A stretch of DNA of 14,677 nucleotides from Lachnospiraceae bacterium UBA7199. GTDB lineage: Bacteria > Bacillota > Clostridia > Lachnospirales > Lachnospiraceae. Location: the NCBI GenBank assembly GCA_002490775.1, contig DKUR01000099.1, positions 1,599 through 16,275 of the forward strand, read 5' to 3'. Each line of letters starts with the position of its first letter. Positions within the stretch are counted from its first letter, which is position 1. This document shows, one piece after another, positions 1 to 9,300 of the stretch. The notes under the pieces are model-generated. The model was not told where the DNA came from, searched no databases, and saw only the letters and a list, made by a program, of their open reading frames with translations. The translations under genes and the position numbers were made by a program.

Positions 1-1
1 C

Positions 2-2248
2 AAGAACTCTACAAAGATTATCGGCGACCACACAGACAAGTATATACAGGCTTACTTCCAGTATGACTCAAAGAAAACAGGTGGTGTAACAATTTCACAT
101 CTTCGTTTTGGTGACAATCCTATAAAGAGCCCATACTACATCAATCAAGCTGATTTTGTTGCATGTCACAACCCTTCTTATGTAGTTAATGGATTTAAGA
201 TGGTACAAGATGTTAAGCCAGGCGGTGTATTTATGATTAACTGCCAGTGGTCTGATGAAGAGCTTGAATCTAAGTTAGATGCTGCTGCTAAGAAGTACAT
301 TGCTGATAACAATATCCAGCTCTATACAATCAACGCTATTGATAAAGCTATTGAGATTGGTATGGGTAAACGTACTAATACAATTTTACAGTCTGCATTC
401 TTTAAACTGGCTGATATTATGCCTATTGATGATGCTGTTGACTATATGAAACAGGCAGCTAAAAAGTCATACAGCAAAAAGGGTGATGCAGTAGTTGAGA
501 TGAACTACAAAGCTATTGATGCTGGTGTAGATGCTACACATAAAGTAGAGATTCCTGATTCATGGAAGAATCCAGAACCAGATGCTCCTGCTAAAGAACT
601 TACAGGACGTCCAGAAGTTGTTAAATTAGTTAAAGACCTTATGGAGCCAATCTCCAAGATGGATGGTGACAGCCTTCCTGTATCAGCATTTATTAACAAT
701 CCTGATGGACAGTTTGAGACAGGTGCTTCTGCATATGAGAAACGTGGTACAGCTGTAACAGTTCCTACATGGGACCCTGAGAAGTGCGTACAGTGTAATA
801 ACTGCGCATTTGTATGTTCACATGCTACAATACGTCCGTTCCTTCTGACAGAAGAAGAGAAAAATGCTGCTCCTGACAATATTAAGACAGCTGCTGATAA
901 ATCAAAGAAGACAAACTATCTGTTTACAATGAGTGTATCACCTCTTGACTGTATGGGATGTGGTGAGTGTGTAACAGTATGTCCTGCTGAAGGTGCTATT
1001 AAGATGGTTCCACAGGCAGAAGAGTCTGATGAGCAGCCAGTATTTGACTATCTTGTTGAAAATGTTGGAAAGAAAGACAGCGGATTTGCTGACACAACAC
1101 CAAAAGGAAGCCAGTACAACCAGCCACTCCTTGAGTTCTCAGGAAGCTGCGCAGGATGTGCAGAGACATCTTATGCACGTCTTATCACACAGCTTTTCGG
1201 CGAGCAGATGTATATTTCAAATGCAACAGGATGTTCATCAATTTGGGGCAACCCTGCAGCAACAGCACCTTATACAGTAAACAAGGATTCAAAGAAAGGC
1301 CCAGCATGGTCTAACTCACTGTTTGAGGACAATGCAGAACATGGTCTTGGTATGCATATAGGTCAGAAGTACCTCCGTGACCAAGCTATTAGATTTGTAC
1401 AGGCTTGTGCAGCTTCTGACAAAGCTTCAGATGAACTTAAAGCTGTAGTAGATAAGTTTATTGAAACAAAAGATGATACAAAGGCTAATGCAGAAGCAAC
1501 AAAGGCTCTTATACCTGAACTTGAAAAGGCAGCAGAAGCTGGCTGTCCTGACGCAAAAGCAGCACTCGCTAAGAAAGATTACCTCAGCAAAAAATCTGTA
1601 TGGATTTTCGGTGGTGACGGTTGGGCATATGATATCGGCTTTGGCGGACTTGACCATGTACTTGCATCAGGTGAAAATGTCAATGTAATGGTATTTGATA
1701 CAGAAATGTATTCTAATACAGGCGGACAGGCATCTAAAGCTTCAAATATCGGCGAAGTATGCCAGTTTGCAGCAGCAGGTAAAGAGATAGGAAAGAAGAG
1801 TCTTGCTGAAATCGCTATGAGCTATGGCTATGTATATGTAGCACAGATTGCACTTGGCGCTAATCCTGCACAGGCAGTTAAAGCTATAACAGAAGCAGAA
1901 GCTTATAATGGTCCTTCACTTATCATCGGTTACGCACCATGCGAACTTCACGGTATTGCTAAGGGTGGCATGAACCACTGCCAGGATGAGATGAAGAAAG
2001 CTGTTAAGTCAGGTTACTGGAACTTGTTCTCATTTAACCCTGCACTTAAAGCAGAAGGAAAGAATCCATTTACTCTTTCATCTAAAGAGGGCGATGGTTC
2101 ATATCAGGAATTCCTTAACAATGAATCACGTTATACACGTCTTATTAAGCCGTTCCCAGAGCGTGCTGAAAAACTCTTCAAAGAGTCAGAAGAAGCTGCA
2201 AAGGCACGTTATGAGCATTTACAGAGATTAGTTGAGCTTTATAAATAA
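2..2248 (+). CDS. nifJ: Pyruvate:ferredoxin (flavodoxin) oxidoreductase, C-terminal 748 residues (5' end outside window)
   Basis: Oxidative decarboxylation of pyruvate to acetyl-CoA and CO2 with ferredoxin as electron acceptor, in the cytoplasm of an anaerobe. The frame is open from base 2 with no start, so the gene enters from the left; the Met at 200 is internal, because conserved PFOR sequence continues upstream of it. Visible in the fragment are two ferredoxin-type 4Fe-4S motifs, CVQCNNCAFVC (fragment residues 262-272) and CMGCGECVTVC (317-327). Next come the cysteines expected for the third, TPP-proximal cluster (C383, C386, C411, and C647 in YAPCELHG), and a TPP-binding stretch from GDGWAYD to NTGGQ. 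About 430 N-terminal residues of a normal protein of roughly 1,180 are missing because of the window edge, not through damage. Leu is often CTT and Thr ACA, unlike the CTG-rich genes at the right. Family assignment is firm; the symbol nifJ follows common usage and does not imply a role in nitrogen fixation. Confidence 0.96.
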   Translation, partial: KNSTKIIGDHTDKYIQAYFQYDSKKTGGVTISHLRFGDNPIKSPYYINQADFVACHNPSYVVNGFKMVQDVKPGGVFMINCQWSDEELESKLDAAAKKYIADNNIQLYTINAIDKAIEIGMGKRTNTILQSAFFKLADIMPIDDAVDYMKQAAKKSYSKKGDAVVEMNYKAIDAGVDATHKVEIPDSWKNPEPDAPAKELTGRPEVVKLVKDLMEPISKMDGDSLPVSAFINNPDGQFETGASAYEKRGTAVTVPTWDPEKCVQCNNCAFVCSHATIRPFLLTEEEKNAAPDNIKTAADKSKKTNYLFTMSVSPLDCMGCGECVTVCPAEGAIKMVPQAEESDEQPVFDYLVENVGKKDSGFADTTPKGSQYNQPLLEFSGSCAGCAETSYARLITQLFGEQMYISNATGCSSIWGNPAATAPYTVNKDSKKGPAWSNSLFEDNAEHGLGMHIGQKYLRDQAIRFVQACAASDKASDELKAVVDKFIETKDDTKANAEATKALIPELEKAAEAGCPDAKAALAKKDYLSKKSVWIFGGDGWAYDIGFGGLDHVLASGENVNVMVFDTEMYSNTGGQASKASNIGEVCQFAAAGKEIGKKSLAEIAMSYGYVYVAQIALGANPAQAVKAITEAEAYNGPSLIIGYAPCELHGIAKGGMNHCQDEMKKAVKSGYWNLFSFNPALKAEGKNPFTLSSKEGDGSYQEFLNNESRYTRLIKPFPERAEKLFKESEEAAKARYEHLQRLVELYK

Positions 2249-2281
2249 GACTTCTAGCATATAATATATATTCTGATTTTT

Positions 2282-2315
2282 AAAGACTGCCATGCTATGT
2301 ATGGCAGTCTTTTTA
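2282..2315 (+). terminator. Rho-independent terminator of the PFOR gene
   Basis: A 12-bp perfect stem (AAAGACTGCCAT at 2282-2293 with ATGGCAGTCTTT at 2301-2312) closes a 7-base loop and runs into a T tract at 2310-2314. It starts 34 bases after the PFOR stop codon. The A-rich side of the stem makes it possible, though weaker, that it also stops transcripts of the convergent trpB-like gene that ends at 2382. The remaining bases up to 2381 are AT-rich, with nothing else recognisable. Confidence 0.9.
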
Positions 2316-2381
2316 AAATTCTTATACTATAATTATTGGCAGAAATTTAGAAAATATACTAAATTGTAATAGAATCTTTTT

Positions 2382-3761
2382 TTATTTCATTATTTTTGGA
2401 AGCTTTGCTAAACTTTTTGCAATATCCTCATCTGTAGGAATATAATCTGTCATTCTTCCATCATTAAATGCTTCATAAGCATACATATCAAAGTAACCTG
2501 TACCAGTCAATCCAAATACAATGTTCTTTTCCTCGCCAGTTTCTTTGCACTTCATTGCTTCGTCAATAGCTACACGTATAGCATGGCTGCTTTCTGGTGC
2601 TGGTAAAATTCCTTCTACTTTGGCAAATTTTTCAGCAGCTTCAAATACTGCTGTCTGCTCTACACTCCTTGCCTCCATAAAACCATCATCATAAAGTTGT
2701 GAAAGTACAGAACTCATTCCATGATAGCGTAGCCCACCAGCATGATTAGGTGATGGCATAAAGCTGCTGCCAAGTGTATACATTTTTGCAAGTGGACAGA
2801 TTGCGCCAGTGTCACAAAAGTCATATGCATATTTTCCTCTTGTGAAGCTAGGGCATGATGCAGGTTCTACTGCAATAAACTGGTAATCAGCTTCGCCCCT
2901 GAGCTTCTCGCCCATAAACGGTGAAATTAATCCGCCTAGGTTAGAGCCACCACCAGCACAGCCTATAATAACATCTGGTTTTATATCATATTTATCCAAT
3001 GCTGCTTTTGTTTCTAAACCAATAACTGACTGATGTAACAGTACCTGCGAAAGCACAGAACCTAATACATAGCGGTAGCCTTCCTGTGAGGTTGCTGCTT
3101 CAACAGCTTCAGAGATTGCGCATCCTAAGCTGCCGTTGGTATCAGGAAACTCTGCAAGAATTTTTTTGCCTACTTCTGTAGTAGAAGAAGGGGATGGTGT
3201 TACGTTTGCGCCATAGGTACGCATTACTTCACGGCGGAAAGGTTTCTGTTCATAAGAAACTTTTACCATGTATACTTGGCAGTCAAGCCCTAAAAATGCA
3301 CATGCCATGGAAAGAGCTGTTCCCCATTGACCTGCACCTGTCTCAGTAGTAACACCTTTTAAGCCCTGATTTTTTGCATAGTATGCTTGTGCAATAGCAG
3401 AGTTTAACTTGTGGCTGCCTGATGTATTGTTTCCTTCAAATTTATAATAAATCCTTGCTGGAGTCCCAAGGGCACGTTCTAAGTGGTAAGCACGCACCAG
3501 TGGGGATGGACGATACATCTTGTAAAACTGGAGTATGTCATCAGGTATGTCAAAGTATGCTGTAGTATCGTCTAATTCCTGCTTTGCAAGCTCTGTACAA
3601 AATACGCCGCTTAATTCTTCCAGTGTCATAGGGTTGCCAGTACCAGGATTTAAAAGTGGTGCTGGCTTATTTTTCATATCTGCTCGCACATTGTACCACT
3701 GTTTTGGCATCTCATGTTCTTCTAAATAAATTTTATAAGGTATTTTCTGACTTGGTTTCAT
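2382..3761 (-). CDS. trpB: TrpB-like PLP-dependent enzyme (tryptophan synthase beta chain, TrpB2 type)
   Basis: A 459-residue fold-type II PLP enzyme of the stand-alone TrpB2 group, which condenses indole with serine to make tryptophan in related organisms. The PLP Schiff-base lysine is K118 in GSHKLNSA. The catalytic glutamate region ETGAGQWG spans 140-147, and the phosphate-binding glycine loop GGGSN lies at 270-274. The long N-terminal extension (about 90 residues before the SPLVR segment) and the total length near 450 fit TrpB2 rather than classical TrpB (about 400). No trpA or other trp gene is next to it, which also fits a stand-alone enzyme that salvages indole; that role is inference. 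The start is supported by an SD (AGGAAG) about 7 bases upstream and by a promoter only 30-60 bases upstream, so the leader is too short for a T-box or attenuator. Confidence 0.93.
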   Translation of the reverse strand: MKPSQKIPYKIYLEEHEMPKQWYNVRADMKNKPAPLLNPGTGNPMTLEELSGVFCTELAKQELDDTTAYFDIPDDILQFYKMYRPSPLVRAYHLERALGTPARIYYKFEGNNTSGSHKLNSAIAQAYYAKNQGLKGVTTETGAGQWGTALSMACAFLGLDCQVYMVKVSYEQKPFRREVMRTYGANVTPSPSSTTEVGKKILAEFPDTNGSLGCAISEAVEAATSQEGYRYVLGSVLSQVLLHQSVIGLETKAALDKYDIKPDVIIGCAGGGSNLGGLISPFMGEKLRGEADYQFIAVEPASCPSFTRGKYAYDFCDTGAICPLAKMYTLGSSFMPSPNHAGGLRYHGMSSVLSQLYDDGFMEARSVEQTAVFEAAEKFAKVEGILPAPESSHAIRVAIDEAMKCKETGEEKNIVFGLTGTGYFDMYAYEAFNDGRMTDYIPTDEDIAKSLAKLPKIMK

Positions 3762-3797
3762 GTGTTTCTTCCTTTCATAAAATTATAAATCTTGTGT

Positions 3798-3826
3798 ATT
3801 ATAGCACAGTTTTTTTCTGTTCACAA
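3798..3826 (-). promoter_or_regulatory. Sigma-A promoter of the trpB-like gene
   Basis: On the minus strand, TTGTGA (3821-3826) is followed after exactly 17 bases by TATAAT (3798-3803), with TG one base upstream of the -10 (extended -10). Transcription should start near 3790, giving an untranslated leader of about 30 bases before the ATG at 3761. No operator is evident. Confidence 0.8.
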
Positions 3827-3929
3827 GGTTAATACTGATTTAAGATAGTGTAACTTTACTTGGGATATGAAAACATATATATTGTGCTATTTTTTAAATA
3901 TGATGTAATATATACGAACTTAGATTAGC

Positions 3930-4073
3930 ATGGCAATTTCAAAGTTTTTTAGGCGACAAGCACGCTCTCGCTTGAATGGGTCACGCAGTGGTGCATAAAG
4001 CCGTAAAAAACACGGCTTAAGCACCAGCGGTCCCATACAGCTGTCTTTTGTAAGAACATTTGAAAATTGCCAT
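3930..4073. repeat. 144-bp imperfect palindromic element of unknown type
   Basis: The outer arms are ATGGCAATTTCAAA (3930-3943) and its complement at 4059-4073, with a single bulged base. Moving inwards, the two halves keep partial complementarity: ATGGG at 3976-3980 faces CCCAT at 4032-4036, GGTGC at 3990-3994 faces GCACC at 4021-4025, and AAGCCGT at 3998-4004 faces ACGGCTT at 4012-4018 around a 7-base A-rich loop. A side hairpin (CAAGC 3957-3961 with GCTTG 3970-3974) sits on the left arm only. No ORF of useful length and no T tract next to the stem were seen, so a simple terminator is unlikely. It could be a non-autonomous mobile element (MITE-like), an extragenic palindromic repeat, or a structured RNA. 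It fills much of the 353-base gap between the trpB-like gene and the acetyltransferase gene; the rest of that gap is the trpB promoter and AT-rich DNA. Confidence 0.6.
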
Positions 4074-4114
4074 AAAATATAAGTTTTGACCTATTTTCAG
4101 CAAAACAACAGTTT

Positions 4115-4666
4115 TTAAACATTTTCACTTCTTTTATTATAAAATTTTCTTGTCATGCAGCAAACATGCTCAGTGCGTATATCATCCATTAATTTCCAAT
4201 AAATATCCTTATTTGTATGGTGATATATAAATCCACATTTTTCCTGCACTCGTTTAGATTTAATATTACCTTCAAAATACCCACACCAGATTTTTTCCAG
4301 TGCCAAATCTTCAAATCCATGACGGAGTAATTCTTTTACTGCTTCTGGAATAAATCCTTTTCCCCAAAACGGAACACCAATCCAGTAACCAATTTCTGCC
4401 TCCGTATCTGGCAAATTTAAATTGCTAGCACTTCCTATCATCAGACCAATACTGCCAACCGCCTTATTATTTTCTTTCAAACACACAGCATATGTTTCAT
4501 CAGCAGACAATACATCTCTGATAATTTCTTGACTATTCTCCACACTAGTATGAACTGGCCAGCCAGCAATTGGTCCTACTTCTGGATTCTTTGCATATTC
4601 ATACAAATTTTCTGCATCTGATTGCAGCCACGGGCGTAAAAGCAGCCTTTTTGTCAGTAATTCCAT
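4115..4666 (-). CDS. GNAT family N-acetyltransferase (RimJ/RimL-like)
   Basis: A 183-residue cytoplasmic acetyl-CoA-dependent acetyltransferase of the RimJ/RimL-like (Acetyltransf_3) branch. The opening LLTKRLLLRPW is the typical first strand of this group. The acetyl-CoA pyrophosphate loop is read as PFWGKGF (99-105), and the C-terminal motif GNIKSKRVQEKCGF (133-146) is the usual N-x3-S-x3-EKxGF pattern. The substrate cannot be told: relatives acetylate ribosomal protein N-termini, other proteins or small amines. The start ATG has a good SD (GAGGTGG) about 5 bases upstream. The gene stands alone, pointing away from the BREX operon and not sharing its promoter, and is probably resident core genome. 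Confidence 0.88.
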   Translation of the reverse strand: MELLTKRLLLRPWLQSDAENLYEYAKNPEVGPIAGWPVHTSVENSQEIIRDVLSADETYAVCLKENNKAVGSIGLMIGSASNLNLPDTEAEIGYWIGVPFWGKGFIPEAVKELLRHGFEDLALEKIWCGYFEGNIKSKRVQEKCGFIYHHTNKDIYWKLMDDIRTEHVCCMTRKFYNKRSENV

Positions 4667-4686
4667 TATACCACCTCACAATTTTA

Positions 4687-4707
4687 AAGAATAAAGTAAT
4701 TATTCTT
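4687..4707. repeat. 8-bp inverted repeat upstream of the GNAT gene
   Basis: AAGAATAA (4687-4694) and TTATTCTT (4700-4707) form a perfect inverted repeat with a 5-base spacer, 21-41 bases upstream of the GNAT start codon and therefore in its leader or promoter region. It could be an operator. It is very AT-rich, so chance occurrence is also plausible. Confidence 0.35.
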
Positions 4708-4865
4708 CTTTAATTTTAACAAATGATTGTAAATCCAAAATTTCGTTTGAAGTTTTCATAGCTATATTTTTATAATAACTATTGTATGAATTTTAGTCAA
4801 ATCCTAAATTAGCAAATCTGAACTGCGAGTTTGTAAAGCGTGAATCTGAAATTTTGACCTCTTGA

Positions 4866-4894
4866 TTGCACTATTCGCACTTCTATGCTATAAT
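4866..4894 (+). promoter_or_regulatory. Probable promoter of the BREX operon
   Basis: A perfect TATAAT (4889-4894) preceded by TG at the extended -10 position lies 17 bases after a weak -35 TTGCAC (4866-4871). Transcription would start near 4901, about 50 bases before the regulator's ATG at 4952. Two direct copies of GCACT (4868-4872 and 4877-4881) lie 9 bases apart over the -35 and spacer, a possible operator for the XRE-like protein encoded just downstream; that link is a guess. No other promoter as good was seen before brxA. Confidence 0.7.
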
Positions 4895-4951
4895 AGAGGA
4901 AGTAACGTGAATACTTAGTTTTGAGCAGGAATAATGGTAAGAGGTGACAAT

Positions 4952-5170
4952 ATGGCAGTGTGCTACAAAAAGCTGTGGAAAATGCTGATTGATAAAGACA
5001 TGATAAAAAAAGACTTACGCTTGCAGACAGGTTTCAGCACAACAACAATGTCGAAGCTGTCTAAAGATGAAAATGTCAGCATGGATGTTATAGAGAAGAT
5101 TTGTACGGTACTAAATTGCGATGTTGGAGACATTATGGAGTTCGTTCCTGATAAAAAAGAGGAACAGTAA
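4952..5170 (+). CDS. Small Cro/XRE-type helix-turn-helix regulator heading the BREX operon
   Basis: A 72-residue single-domain DNA-binding protein of the Cro/C1 (HTH_26-like) type. The helix-turn-helix covers roughly residues 18-40, with the recognition helix around STTTMSKLSK (29-38), followed by the usual helix ending in LNCDVGDIMEFVP (54-66). There is no ligand-binding or dimerisation domain. The start at 4952 is preferred over the ATG at 4934: it has the better SD (AGAGGTG, about 6 bases upstream), and MAVCYKKLW is where proteins of this family normally begin. Its stop codon overlaps the SD of brxA and the gap is 14 bases, so it is co-transcribed with the BREX genes and probably autoregulates them. 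Known BREX regulators of the BrxR type are WYL-domain proteins and much larger; this one is not of that kind. Confidence 0.88.
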   Translation: MAVCYKKLWKMLIDKDMIKKDLRLQTGFSTTTMSKLSKDENVSMDVIEKICTVLNCDVGDIMEFVPDKKEEQ

Positions 5171-5184
5171 GGAGGCAAGTCATT

Positions 5185-5790
5185 ATGGATCATTCTTATC
5201 CTTATATAGCGTCTTTAACCAGAGAACCGTTCCTTTTCTACGAAATGCGTTCCACCGCAAAGCTGATGAGCGAAGGACTCTTAGACGAAGCGATTGTAAC
5301 AGAAGTTGTGGAGCAGAATCTTTTCCAATATCCAACGGAAAAATCCATTACACGAATGGTAAAAGCCTGTATCAAGCGACTTCATGCTCTGGAAGATGAT
5401 ACACTGGTTTTGGCGATTGCATCACAGCCGACAGATGTAGCAAAGCAGATTTGCTTGTATGCAATGATGAAACAGAGCCGTCTGGTTTGGGAATTTATGC
5501 TGACGGTCATTGGAGAGAAGTACAGATTAAGGGACACGTCCTTTGGTAAGATAGATTTGAATACATTTTTTATGCGTTTGCAGGAGCAGAATGATACTGT
5601 AGCTTCTTGGAGCGACAATACGATAACAAAATTGAAACAGATTATTGCCAGAGTGCTTGTAGAGACAGAATATCTCGACAACCTCAAAGCAGATCATTTG
5701 AATCCAGTATGGCTGCATCCTGTTTTGGAGAATGCCATCAGAAGCAATGGCGATACGGCGGTACTGCCAGCATTTAATTGCTTTTCGTAG
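5185..5790 (+). CDS. brxA: BREX protein BrxA (DUF1819)
   Basis: A 201-residue protein of the DUF1819 family, the usual first core gene of type 1 BREX phage-defence loci. BrxA has been described as NusB-like in fold and nucleic-acid binding; it has no catalytic motif, and none is seen here. Family-typical features are the N-terminal LTREPFLFYEMRSTAKLM (from residue 11), the basic middle part around SITRMVKACIKRL, and a C-terminal half ending near HPVL, at a normal length of about 200. The start has a strong SD (AAGGAGG, 9 bases upstream) that overlaps the stop codon of the regulator. It is followed after 10 bases by brxB. Recognition rests on sequence and on its position before brxB and brxC. 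Confidence 0.92.
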   Translation: MDHSYPYIASLTREPFLFYEMRSTAKLMSEGLLDEAIVTEVVEQNLFQYPTEKSITRMVKACIKRLHALEDDTLVLAIASQPTDVAKQICLYAMMKQSRLVWEFMLTVIGEKYRLRDTSFGKIDLNTFFMRLQEQNDTVASWSDNTITKLKQIIARVLVETEYLDNLKADHLNPVWLHPVLENAIRSNGDTAVLPAFNCFS

Positions 5791-5800
5791 GAGGTAGCCA

Positions 5801-6361
5801 ATGAGTGACATAAAAGAACGTCTGGACAAAGTTCGGGCATTGATTCAGGAGCCGGAGTTCCTGGAAGGCAAGGGATTGAGCAATGAGGTGAATATCAGAA
5901 TCTTCTGTTATGAGCCAGAAAATGAAATGGTGGTTCGGCATTTTGTAAATCAGCTGGAAACCGATCAGTCCTTGGATTGCCATTTGAAAATTTGCAATTT
6001 ATATAAAACATTTCTCTCTATCTGCGATGGCATGGACATCACAGATGCCATTCCTGATATGGAAGAAGCTGACGGAAGTGCGTATCTTCTGGAACAGTTA
6101 AATTCCGCAATCGGCAATGGAGAGTTCATTGATAAAATTCAGTATGAGTCACATGAACTGGGCGATGTACTGATGCTGACGGGTGTGGGTGAGGTATTTC
6201 CATTTATGAGAATCCATACATTACTGGAAGCCTTGCAGCCGTATTTTTCGGATGTTCCGATTCTTGTTATGTATCCAGGTGAATTTGACGGTCGCCATGT
6301 AAAACTATTCAATCGTCTGACACCAAATGATTATTACCGGGCATTCAACGTGATAGATTAA
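5801..6361 (+). CDS. brxB: BREX protein BrxB (DUF1788)
   Basis: A 186-residue DUF1788 protein, the second core gene of type 1 BREX. Its biochemical role is unknown; it is thought to act within the BREX protein assembly. Typical features are the opening DIKERLDKVRALIQEPEFLEGKGL, the YEPENE segment at about 37-42, and the C-terminal LMLTGVGEVFPFMR and VPILVMYPGEFDG segments that end about 20 residues before the C-terminus. No transmembrane segment or enzymatic motif is visible. The SD (TAGGAGG) overlaps the brxA stop codon, 6 bases before the ATG, and its own stop codon overlaps the SD of brxC, so translation is probably coupled. Confidence 0.92.
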   Translation: MSDIKERLDKVRALIQEPEFLEGKGLSNEVNIRIFCYEPENEMVVRHFVNQLETDQSLDCHLKICNLYKTFLSICDGMDITDAIPDMEEADGSAYLLEQLNSAIGNGEFIDKIQYESHELGDVLMLTGVGEVFPFMRIHTLLEALQPYFSDVPILVMYPGEFDGRHVKLFNRLTPNDYYRAFNVID

Positions 6362-6374
6362 GGGGGATAAAGCC

Positions 6375-9300
6375 ATGATGATTCGAGATATGTTTGCGGA
6401 CGACATCAACCGCAAAATCAATGGTGTCATTAAAGTAGATCAGACTGCTGATGATGTGATCGAACAGGAGTTAAACGAATATGTCATCACCAGAGAATTG
6501 AAGAAACATTTCATTACATTCTTCAATTATTACGGCGATGCCTTTGACCAGCCAACAGCCGATATGGGCGTTTGGATTTCTGGTTTCTTTGGAAGTGGTA
6601 AATCTCACTTCTTGAAAATGCTTTCGTATCTTCTTGAAAACAAGGAAGTAAAAGGAATCCGCAGCGTAGAACGTTTCCACAAAAAGTTTGAGGATGATCC
6701 AGCGACTTTTATGCTGATTGATCGTGCTACCAAAGGACCGACAGAGACGATTCTGTTTAATATCGACATTGAAGGATTCAGCAATAAAGATAAGACGGCT
6801 GTTCTTCGTGTTTTTGCAAAAATGTTCTATAACCATCTGGGATTTTACGGTGAAAATTTGAAAGTTGTCATGATGGAGCGTTATATTGACCAGCAGGGAA
6901 AGACGGAGGAGTTCCGCAGAGTTTTTGAGGGAAAAAAAGGAAAATCCTGGCTGGAAATGCGTCGTGCATTTGCGTTCAATGGCAAGTTCATTATCCCAAC
7001 TCTGATGGAAGTTTTGGATATGAGCGAAGACGATGCAAAGGCATGGTTCAATGATAAAACCGCAACAGAAATTTCTATCGCACAGCTTGTGGAAGATATG
7101 AAAGCCTATGTGGATACCAAACCGGCGAACTTCCGTCTGCTGTTTATGATTGACGAGGTTGGTCAGTATGTTGGTACAGATACCGATATGCTTTTGAATC
7201 TCCAGTCTCTGACAGAAAAGATTGGCAGTGAGTGCGAAGGTAAGATTTGGGTCATCTGCACTGGACAGGAAGCGATTGATGAAATCATCAAAGTTCGTGC
7301 CGATGAGTTCTCCCGTATTCAGGCTCGTTTCAAAACAAGACTGAGCTTATCTTCTTCCTCTGTGGATGAAGTCATCCAGAAGCGTATTTTGAAAAAGAAA
7401 CCGGAAGCAGCTGCTGATTTGGAAACTGTTTATGAGCAGAATGATTCTGTTCTGCGTAATCTGTTCAGCTTCAGCGGTTCCATTCTGGACATCAAAGGTT
7501 ATTCCGATCCGAGGGAGTTCACTGAGAACTTCCCATTTGTGCCGTATCAGTTTATCATTATGCAGAAGGTATTTGCAGAAATCCGTAAGCACGGAAATTC
7601 TGGCAAGCATCTCTCAGGTGGTGAGCGTTCTATGCTCTCCGGCTTCCAGGAAGCTGCTCAGAAAATTCAGGAGAAGGACGAATATACACTTGTTCCATTC
7701 TTTCGTTTTTATGATACCGTACATACTTTCTTGGACGGTTCTATTCGCCGAGTCATTGAGCGTTGCCAGAAAGCCGCAGACAATGGTGATGGTATCGAAC
7801 AGCAGGATGTGGATGTGCTGAAACTTCTGTATCTGATTCGGTATATTGATGATATTCCTTCTAATCTGGATAATATCGTTATTCTGATGGCAGATGATAT
7901 TCGTGTGGATAAAATTATTATGCGTGAAGCTGTCCGTGGCTGCCTTGACCGTCTGATTAGCCAGAACTATATCGGCAGAACAGGCGATACTTATAACTTC
8001 CTGACAGATGAAGAACAGGATATTCAGCGTGAAATCCGAGATACCAACGTGGATACCGCTTCTATCGTGGAGCGCATTGCCCAGATGATTTACGGTGATA
8101 TTTTTACAACCAAGAAATTCCGCTATGGAAAATATGACTTTGCGTTCGACCAGATGGTAGATGGCATTACGGTCGGCGTGGCTATGGGCGGTATGCGTTT
8201 GCGTTTTCTGACCGTTGCAACCGATGCCACAGAAAAAACAGAGTTCCGTCTGATGACAGAATCCAAAGGCAACGAAGCCATTGTTGTTCTGACTGATACG
8301 CCATACTATGAATCGCTGGAATCTGCCATGAAGATTCGTAAATATGTAAAGCAGAGAAACGTAAGCCAGCTTCCAAAGAGTGTGCAGAAAATCATCAGCG
8401 ATCAGCAGGATGAAGCTGGGAAATACGAGCTGAGTGCCATGACAGAATTGCAAAATGCCATCGAAGGGGCACAGTTCTATGTAGATGGGGAACATCTGGA
8501 AATTAAAGGTGGAAATGCCAAGAGTAAAATTGACCAGTCATTGGAATATCTGGTCGCTCATGTATATAGCAAGCTCGATCTGATTACAGAAAATGCGGGC
8601 AGTGATGCAGATATTATTGCTATTCTGACTGGTACTGTTACCATGCTCCCAGGCATGGAGCCGAACCGTGATGCTGCTTCTGCAATGGAAGAATATCTGG
8701 AAATGCAGGATGCGAAAAAGCTGCCGACTTCTATGGCAGATGTGCAGAGCAAATACAGTGCTATTCCGTATGGCTGGAAGGAAATCGACATTGCTGCGGT
8801 TGCGGCACAGCTGATTTATTCCCAGAAAGTAACCATCAAATATGCAGGCAATACCATTCAGCCAGATGACCCGAAACTGCCGGATATGCTCCGTAAAAAG
8901 AGTGAAATCGGCAAGACTTCCATTAGCAAACGTAAAACCATTTCCGCTACCATGATGCGGGATGTAAAAGAAATGCTCCGTGAGTATTTCGATATTATGG
9001 ATGTGCCGGATGATGAAGATGGTTTGATTCACTTTGTAACCGAAAAATTCAGTGAACAGCGGGATTACTATGCTTCTTTGAATGACCGTTACGAAGGACA
9101 TAAATACCCAGATCGTGGACTGGTGCAGACAGCTATCAGTCTTATGGATGATGTTCTTTCTCAGAAGAAAGACAATATCGCACTGATTGAGCGTGTACTG
9201 AAAAAAGAGGCTGACTTGTTTGAAAACAAAGAATCCATGAGCAACGGCATTGAGAATTTCTTCAAAACGCAGGTAACGGTATTTGACCAGGCAGTGCAGT

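Noticed and set aside
200..202. ATG at 200 as the start of the PFOR gene.
   Set aside because: The frame is open to the left edge and codes for conserved PFOR sequence there, so this Met is internal.
3762..3800. T-box or trp attenuator before the trpB-like gene.
   Set aside because: The promoter leaves only about 30 bases of leader, too short for either, and no antiterminator/terminator pair is seen.
3920..4083. Target-site duplication flanking the 144-bp palindromic element, which would prove transposition.
   Set aside because: The bases just outside the two arms do not match, so mobility is not shown.
4934..4936. Upstream ATG as start of the XRE-like regulator.
   Set aside because: Its SD is poorer, and it adds six residues (MVRGDN) that are simply the in-frame reading of the AGAGGTG SD region of the better start at 4952.
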